DNA from: an uncultured Collinsella sp. | Lineage (GTDB): Bacteria; Actinomycetota; Coriobacteriia; Coriobacteriales; Coriobacteriaceae | Assembly (NCBI GenBank): GCA_902494295.1 | Contig: CABUSL010000027.1 | Location: 1-18,911, forward strand | DNA length: 18,911 nt | Reading direction: 5' to 3' | Shown here: in pieces, positions 14,858-18,911 of the stretch | Numbering within the stretch: the first letter of the stretch is position 1 | How the letters are laid out: every line of letters begins with the position of its first letter | Made by a program: the position numbers and the translations under genes | Notes under the pieces: generated by a model | Database searches by the model: none | The model's input: the letters and a program-made list of their open reading frames with translations, nothing else | What the model was told of the DNA's origin: nothing

Positions 14858-14902
14858 GAAATAGGACGGTTTACTGGTCTATCTGACCCCCTAGCACTTC
14901 CA

Positions 14903-14941
14903 AAAAGCCGCCCGTAGGCACTGTGCTCACGGGCGGCTTTT
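14903..14941. terminator. Bidirectional terminator between convergent genes
   Basis: Perfect 13-bp stem AAAAGCCGCCCGT (14903-14915) / ACGGGCGGCTTTT (14929-14941), with a loop that can pair further (GCAC/GTGC). It is flanked by A and T runs, so it works for both the hydrolase and the DUF362 gene. Confidence 0.92.
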
Positions 14942-14988
14942 GCTAACGTTGCGCTCCAAAAGCGCTTGATATGTCCAATGGCTAGGCG

Positions 14989-16194
14989 CTACTTGACCTC
15001 GATGAGCTCATACTCGCTCGTGCCCAGGCCGATCTTCTCGGCGTGCGCGATGCATGCGCGCCAATCGGTATCGGGATGCGTGATGCAGAAGGGGTCGTGC
15101 GCCTGCTCGCCCTCCAGATGCTCGTGGTTATGCTCCATCTTGGCGGCGCTGTCGGTGAGCTCGGTGTTGGGCAGCGGCTCGGATGCCATGACGGCATCGG
15201 CACAGGCCTGGTCGATGGCGACCGGGTCAAAGCTCGCAAACATGCCGATGTCGTTGACGATAGGCGTATCGTTTTCGGGATGGCAATCGCAGTTGGGGCT
15301 GATATCCATGGCAAGCGAGATGTGGAAGCTCGGGCGGCCGTCGACAACGGCCTTCGTATACTCGGCGATCTTGCAGTTGAGCACGTCGGCCGCGGCGTCA
15401 TAGCCGGGCTTGATGCAGTCCTGGTTGCATGCCGCAATGCAGCGTCCGCAGCCCACGCAGCGATCGTGGTCGATGGCAGCGACGTGGACCGTGCGGGTGT
15501 TGCCGTTGGCAAGCTCGCGCTCGCGGGTGTCGGTGAACGAGACAGCGTTGTGCGCGCAGATCTTTTCGCAGGCACGGCAGCCAACGCAGTGCTCGGTCGA
15601 GACGTTCGGCTTGCCGGCGGCATGCTGCTCCATCTTGCCGGCGCGGCTGCCGCCTCCCATGCCCAGATTCTTCATGGCGCCGCCAAAACCGGCCTGCTCA
15701 TGGCCCTTAAAGTGGGTGAGGCTGATCACGATATCAGCATCCATGAGCGCCTGACCGATCTTGGCCTCGCGCACGTACTCGCCACCCTCGACCGGGACGA
15801 GCGCCTCGTCGGTGCCCTTGAGGCCGTCGGCGATGATGATCTGGCAACCCGTGGCATACGGGGTAAAGCCGTTCTGGTAGGCGGTGTCGATGTGCTCAAG
15901 CGCGTTTTTGCGGCTACCCACATAGAGCGTATTGCAGTCGGTGAGGAAGGGCTTGCCGCCCAGCTCCTTCACGACATCCGCGACGGCGCGGGCGTAGTTG
16001 GGGCGCAAAAAGCTCAGGTTGCCCAGCTCGCCAAAGTGAATCTTGATGGCGACGAACTTGTTCTCAAAGTCGATCTGCTCAATTCCGGCGTGACGGATGA
16101 GGCGCTTGAGCTTGTCGAGCTGGCTCTCGCGAGCATGCGTGCGCAGGTTGGTGAAGTACACCTTAGCGGGTGCTGCTGGTGCAGTTGCGGTCAT
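14989..16194 (-). CDS. DUF362 protein with two 4Fe-4S clusters
   Basis: 401 residues, cytoplasmic. Residues 10-190 form the DUF362 domain (VAIKIHFGELGN; SLTHFKGHEQAGFGGAMKN). Residues 200-262 are a two-cluster ferredoxin domain: C203, C206, C209, C213 in CVGCRACEKIC and C246, C249, C252, C256 in CVGCGRCIAAC. A further part of DUF362 follows (ISPNCDCHPEND, 298-309; GMFASFDPVAIDQAC, 317-331). A His/Glu-rich patch (MEHNHEHLEGEQAH, 353-366) could bind metal. Proteins of this kind are common in anaerobes and are presumed electron carriers or redox enzymes without a settled function. ATG at 16194 follows GAGGGG. It is a single gene, consistent with an anaerobic host. Confidence 0.9.
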   Translation of the reverse strand: MTATAPAAPAKVYFTNLRTHARESQLDKLKRLIRHAGIEQIDFENKFVAIKIHFGELGNLSFLRPNYARAVADVVKELGGKPFLTDCNTLYVGSRKNALEHIDTAYQNGFTPYATGCQIIIADGLKGTDEALVPVEGGEYVREAKIGQALMDADIVISLTHFKGHEQAGFGGAMKNLGMGGGSRAGKMEQHAAGKPNVSTEHCVGCRACEKICAHNAVSFTDTRERELANGNTRTVHVAAIDHDRCVGCGRCIAACNQDCIKPGYDAAADVLNCKIAEYTKAVVDGRPSFHISLAMDISPNCDCHPENDTPIVNDIGMFASFDPVAIDQACADAVMASEPLPNTELTDSAAKMEHNHEHLEGEQAHDPFCITHPDTDWRACIAHAEKIGLGTSEYELIEVK

Positions 16195-16278
16195 AGATCT
16201 ATCCCCTCGGTCTATATGGCGTTACAGACATAGAGGATGGTACCAGTTAAAGCAGAGTTAAAGTCAAGTACGGAACCT

Positions 16279-16305
16279 AGTCATTGGGGACAGACTTAAA
16301 TGACT
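16279..16305. repeat. REP-like hairpin, copy 1
   Basis: AGTCATT (16279-16285), 13-nt core GGGGACAGACTTA, AATGACT (16299-16305). Perfect 7-bp inverted repeat, next to copy 2 at a 33-bp period. Confidence 0.75.
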
Positions 16306-16310
16306 GAAAC

Positions 16311-16339
16311 CACTCATTGGGGACGGACTTAAATGAGTG
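16311..16339. repeat. REP-like hairpin, copy 2
   Basis: CACTCATT (16311-16318), core GGGGACGGACTTA, AATGAGTG (16332-16339). Perfect 8-bp inverted repeat. The core differs from copy 1 at one position while the stem has a compensated G-C to C-G swap. Confidence 0.75.
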
Positions 16340-16379
16340 CCTCGCCGCCTGGCAGCTAGGGACGCGCCGTCACGTTTGT

Positions 16380-16494
16380 AGCGGCGCGCCTTGGTCTGGC
16401 GGCGCGTTCTGGCGTGGCCACAATCTGGTTTGATGGCGTGCCCTGGTGTGGCGGCGTTGACGGCGTGCCCTGGCGTGACGGAGCGTCCTGGCGC
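16380..16494. repeat. Imperfect 18-bp tandem repeat array
   Basis: Seven units with consensus near GRCGGCGYGYCCTGGYGT: five full 18-bp units (16380, 16398, 16432, 16459, 16477), one diverged 16-bp unit (16416) and one 9-bp half unit (16450). The array ends 6 bp before the methyltransferase stop, in non-coding sequence. With the REP-like hairpins it fills most of the 16195-16500 gap; the remainder, 16195-16278, is the DUF362 upstream region, where I see no convincing promoter. Confidence 0.65.
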
Positions 16495-16500
16495 GGACCG

Positions 16501-17145
16501 CTAGCCCTTTTGCGCGACCAGATGCGCGCGGAATCCCTTCTGTGCCTCGAGCTTGAGCGGGGTGAGCCCGGATTCCTCGACGAGCGCGCGTAGCTCGGAC
16601 AGCTTGAGGATGCGCACGTCGCCATGGCCCAAGAGGCGTGCCAGCGGTAGCTCGATGTTGTTCATGAGCCAGACCGCGACATCGTTCGAGGTGTAGTCGC
16701 GAAGGACCAGTCGCCCGCCGGGCCGAAGGACGCGTGCCACCTCGGCGAAAAACCTCTCCGGATGCGGGTAGTGGTGGAAGCTGTTGGAGCAGAGCACGGC
16801 GTCGAAGCTCCGGGGCTCGAAGGGCAGTGCCTCCGCGTCTCCGACGACAAAGCTGACGTTATCGAGCTGCTTTGCCCGGGCGACGTCGATCATCCCAGGT
16901 GTGAGGTCGAGTCCAGTCAAGTGCTTGCTGGGGTACCGGGCGTGGAGCAGTTCTAGGACGGCTCCGGTTCCACAGCCCACGTCGAGCGCGTCCTCGAACG
17001 GTTCGAGCTCAAGCTCCTCGAGCATTTGCGGATAGTCGTCCTTGCACATCTCGTAAATGCCGGCATGGCCGGATTCGTAGACCTTTGCCGCCTCGGTGAA
17101 CTCCTTGATGGAGAGCTGCTTGAGCTCCTCTGCCGATCTTGCCAT
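16501..17145 (-). CDS. Class I SAM-dependent methyltransferase (Methyltransf_11 type)
   Basis: 214 residues, soluble. The ATG at 17145 follows AAGGAGA; the open frame runs 117 codons further upstream, but that part crosses a terminator and the neighbouring gene. Seen: motif I DVGCGTG (55-61, SAM binding), the acidic end of strand 2 GLDLTP (78-83), GDAEALPF (102-109), DAVLCSNSFHHYPHPERF (115-132) and RVLRPGGRLVLRDY (138-151). The HHYPHPE region resembles UbiE/COQ5-like small-molecule methyltransferases, but the N-terminus differs and substrate is open. It probably has its own promoter downstream of the terminator at 17215-17252. Confidence 0.9.
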   Translation of the reverse strand: MARSAEELKQLSIKEFTEAAKVYESGHAGIYEMCKDDYPQMLEELELEPFEDALDVGCGTGAVLELLHARYPSKHLTGLDLTPGMIDVARAKQLDNVSFVVGDAEALPFEPRSFDAVLCSNSFHHYPHPERFFAEVARVLRPGGRLVLRDYTSNDVAVWLMNNIELPLARLLGHGDVRILKLSELRALVEESGLTPLKLEAQKGFRAHLVAQKG

Positions 17146-17184
17146 GGGTCTCCTTCTGTTCGGGGAAGTCTGACGTTGCGCGCG

Positions 17185-17212
17185 TTTGCCCACGTCGGGC
17201 CTGGCGGGCAAA
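17185..17212. promoter_or_regulatory. Inverted repeat upstream of the methyltransferase gene
   Basis: TTTGCCC (17185-17191) and GGGCAAA (17206-17212) are perfect 7-bp arms 14 nt apart, 40-67 nt before the start codon. It could be an operator or a leader hairpin. Confidence 0.3.
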
Positions 17213-17214
17213 TA

Positions 17215-17252
17215 ACGCGGGGGCACCCTTCCTTCGGTTCGTGCCCCCGCGT
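17215..17252 (-). terminator. Terminator after the FtsX-like permease gene
   Basis: Perfect 12-bp GC-rich stem ACGCGGGGGCAC (17215-17226) / GTGCCCCCGCGT (17241-17252), 14-nt loop, followed on the minus strand by TTATTT. Confidence 0.85.
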
Positions 17253-17264
17253 GCGGGTGGTTCT

Positions 17265-18911
17265 CTATTCCTGGACCTTCAGCGCCTCGGAGAGGCTCAC
17301 GCGCTTGATGGAGCGCGTGTGTAGCAGCGCCACGACCAGGTAGGTCACAAAGCCAATGCCCACGCACGCCGCCATGGACCAAGCGGGCACGTAGATCTCG
17401 ATATTGCCGTTGTAGGCGAGCAGCATCGAGCGGAAGATGGCCGTGAGCGAGCCAATAATGACCGGCAGGCTCAGCACGAGTGACGCCGCCACGCACAACG
17501 TGATCGAGCGGATGTACAGATGCGAAATCTCGCTATCGCGATAGCCAAAGACTTTCATGTAGCTGATCGAACGGGCGCTGTGGTCGATCACAGCCTTGGT
17601 CAGCAGGTACATAAACAGCAGGAAGATAAACACCGCGAGCCCAACCATCATGCCGATCATTTTGCTCATCATGCCGATGAACTGGTCGCCCACGGCACGC
17701 ATGTCGTCGGGCGTGGTGTCGCCGGCAAAGTAGCGCGAATCAAGGTCGAGCTTCTCATCGCTCACATAGCCGTTAAAGTAGGCGGCGTCGTTGCCGAACA
17801 GCTCGTTAAAGTCTTCGATACTCATATAGATATTCATGTCCGACTTGGAGCCCCAGGCACAGTCCTTGCCCGCGTACTCAAGGGAATAATGTTCGCCCTC
17901 GTACTTGTCGCCGAGCGTGACCTTCTGCCCCTCGCTCCAGCCAAACTTGTCGAGCAGGCCGCCGCCAAAGACGACGCGCCCGTCGCCGACGTTGAGGTCT
18001 TTCCAATAGCGCGAATCGGATGAAATGCCGTAAACGGAAATCGTCTCCTCGCCATTTCCGTCGCCGCGATCGTATTGCAGCTGGTAGACGGCGTATTTCT
18101 CGGCCTGCGCGATTGCGCCTGCACCGTTGTCGATCGTGTTGACCGGGTGGATATCATCGTTGTCGGTGTCGATCTTAGAGGCCTTGTCGATCAGGTCGAT
18201 AGCCTCGTCGCGGTCGCAGCCGAGGGCATCGGCAAGGTCATCGAGGCGCGCATAAAGCGCATCCTTCTTGTCCTGGACCTTGGCAAGCGCATCCTGCGCC
18301 GCAGTCAGGCTCTCGGCAGACGGAAATGCGGTCGCGGCATCGGCTGCCGCTTGCGCCGCATCGGCCGCGTCGTCAAGCTCGTCATCGGCATCCTGAGCGG
18401 CGGAAAGCAGCGCGCCGTCAACCGACTGCAAGCGCTCGAGTGCTGACCACTGCTCGCGCTCCTCGGCAGTACCCTCGAGCTCCAGCGGCGCCTTGAGCGT
18501 GTACTGGTGCTCGGCGACCAGGCCTGTCTCGAGGTTGTCCGCGTAGTGCGTCATCGTGGGCAGAATCGCCAGGCCAAAGAGCAGCAGCAGCGACGCAAAT
18601 GCAATGCCCACGAAGAGCGTGGCGAAGTTGCCCAGGTTGCGCAGGAAGATACGAAGGCGGAAGCGCGAGACAAAGCCCATGCGCTCCGGCAGCTGCAAGC
18701 CGCGCTTGGTGCCCGATTTGCCGCTCGCCTCGTGACGAAGGAACTGCAACGGCGTCTTGCCCATCTTGCGAAGCAGGCCCACCAGCGTAATGAGGATGAG
18801 CGCGGCAGCGGGAACCACGGCGCACTTCACAAAAATCTCCCAGCTCCAGTACACCTGGAAGGGCGGCAGGCTGTACGAACCGTAATAGAGGCTGCGCATG
18901 GGCTCGGTAAA
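17265..18911 (-). CDS. FtsX-like ABC transporter permease (partial, N-terminus beyond right edge)
   Basis: The frame is open to the right edge, so 548 C-terminal residues are visible. Numbering from the Met at 18899: one helix at about 25-44, a linker with RKMGKTPLQFLRHEASG typical of the middle of double FtsX permeases, then a second MacB/FtsX half with a helix at 92-113, a large extracytoplasmic region (about 115-410) and three C-terminal helices (413-437, 462-488, 506-527). The protein ends SIKRVSLSEALKVQE, the usual FtsX tail. Within the outside region, residues 145-228 are Ala/Asp/Glu-rich heptad-like sequence, probably a coiled coil. The large double-FtsX layout suggests export of, or mechanical work on, envelope substrates with a separate ATPase, not seen here. 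Followed by a strong terminator. Confidence 0.87.
   Translation of the reverse strand, partial: FTEPMRSLYYGSYSLPPFQVYWSWEIFVKCAVVPAAALILITLVGLLRKMGKTPLQFLRHEASGKSGTKRGLQLPERMGFVSRFRLRIFLRNLGNFATLFVGIAFASLLLLFGLAILPTMTHYADNLETGLVAEHQYTLKAPLELEGTAEEREQWSALERLQSVDGALLSAAQDADDELDDAADAAQAAADAATAFPSAESLTAAQDALAKVQDKKDALYARLDDLADALGCDRDEAIDLIDKASKIDTDNDDIHPVNTIDNGAGAIAQAEKYAVYQLQYDRGDGNGEETISVYGISSDSRYWKDLNVGDGRVVFGGGLLDKFGWSEGQKVTLGDKYEGEHYSLEYAGKDCAWGSKSDMNIYMSIEDFNELFGNDAAYFNGYVSDEKLDLDSRYFAGDTTPDDMRAVGDQFIGMMSKMIGMMVGLAVFIFLLFMYLLTKAVIDHSARSISYMKVFGYRDSEISHLYIRSITLCVAASLVLSLPVIIGSLTAIFRSMLLAYNGNIEIYVPAWSMAACVGIGFVTYLVVALLHTRSIKRVSLSEALKVQE

Noticed and set aside
15043..16233. 396-codon plus-strand frame opposite the DUF362 gene
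   Set aside because: Shadow of a clear two-cluster ferredoxin gene; no domain or ribosome site in the plus-strand frame.
16279..16494. CRISPR array
   Set aside because: The repeats are short, contiguous and without unique spacers of uniform length; no cas gene nearby.
17146..17496. N-terminal extension of the methyltransferase by 117 residues
   Set aside because: The extension crosses the FtsX terminator and overlaps the end of the permease gene; the internal ATG at 17145 has AAGGAGA.

Overview
The window is an ordinary-looking chromosomal stretch of a high-GC actinobacterium. GC-rich codon use, GTG and TTG starts beside ATG, and the gene families present all fit. My best guess is a gut Coriobacteriia member such as Collinsella. 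This is inference from sequence style and family content; there is no rRNA or other marker gene here. I saw no phage, transposase, integrase, CRISPR array, tRNA or rRNA.

Layout. Positions 1-1962 (minus strand) hold ribokinase followed by a nucleoside hydrolase cut by the left edge, a nucleoside/ribose salvage pair. Positions 2150-4366 (plus) hold a large membrane acyltransferase with a C-terminal SGNH esterase domain, closed by a strong hairpin terminator shared with the convergent gene. Positions 4476-7591 (minus) hold a two-gene metal operon: a protein joining PRC-like, MgtE-N and CBS domains to a non-standard five-helix membrane domain, then an NRAMP-fold transporter whose metal site looks like the magnesium-type (NRMT) branch. 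Upstream is a leader of about 190 nt with several hairpins and a tiny overlapping ORF. Positions 7920-9326 (minus) hold a membrane-anchored polysaccharide-deacetylase-like protein whose metal ligands are substituted. Positions 9399-10543 (minus) hold a translationally coupled YtxH / PRC-barrel pair. Positions 10680-12911 (minus) hold a CorC/CNNM-type protein and a stand-alone domain resembling the N-terminus of cyanophycin synthetase. Positions 13022-13705 (minus) hold a hemolysin III/PAQR-type membrane protein. Positions 13892-14857 (plus) hold a membrane-anchored alpha/beta hydrolase behind a strong promoter carrying two operator-like palindromes. Positions 14989-16194 (minus) hold a DUF362 double 4Fe-4S protein. 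The 16195-16500 gap carries two REP-like hairpins and an 18-bp tandem repeat. Positions 16501-17145 (minus) hold a class I methyltransferase, and 17265 to the right edge holds the C-terminal part of an FtsX-like permease.

The most interesting part is the 4476-7800 block. A MgtE-type cytoplasmic magnesium sensor is fused to a membrane domain lacking the recognisable MgtE pore motif, and is translated just ahead of a probable NRAMP-related Mg2+ transporter, behind a structured leader. With the CorC/CNNM protein nearby, this suggests divalent-cation homeostasis as a theme. Secondary leads are the apparent pseudo-deacetylase, the orphan cyanophycin-synthetase-like domain, and the REP-like hairpins whose stems vary in a compensated way around a near-constant 13-nt core.
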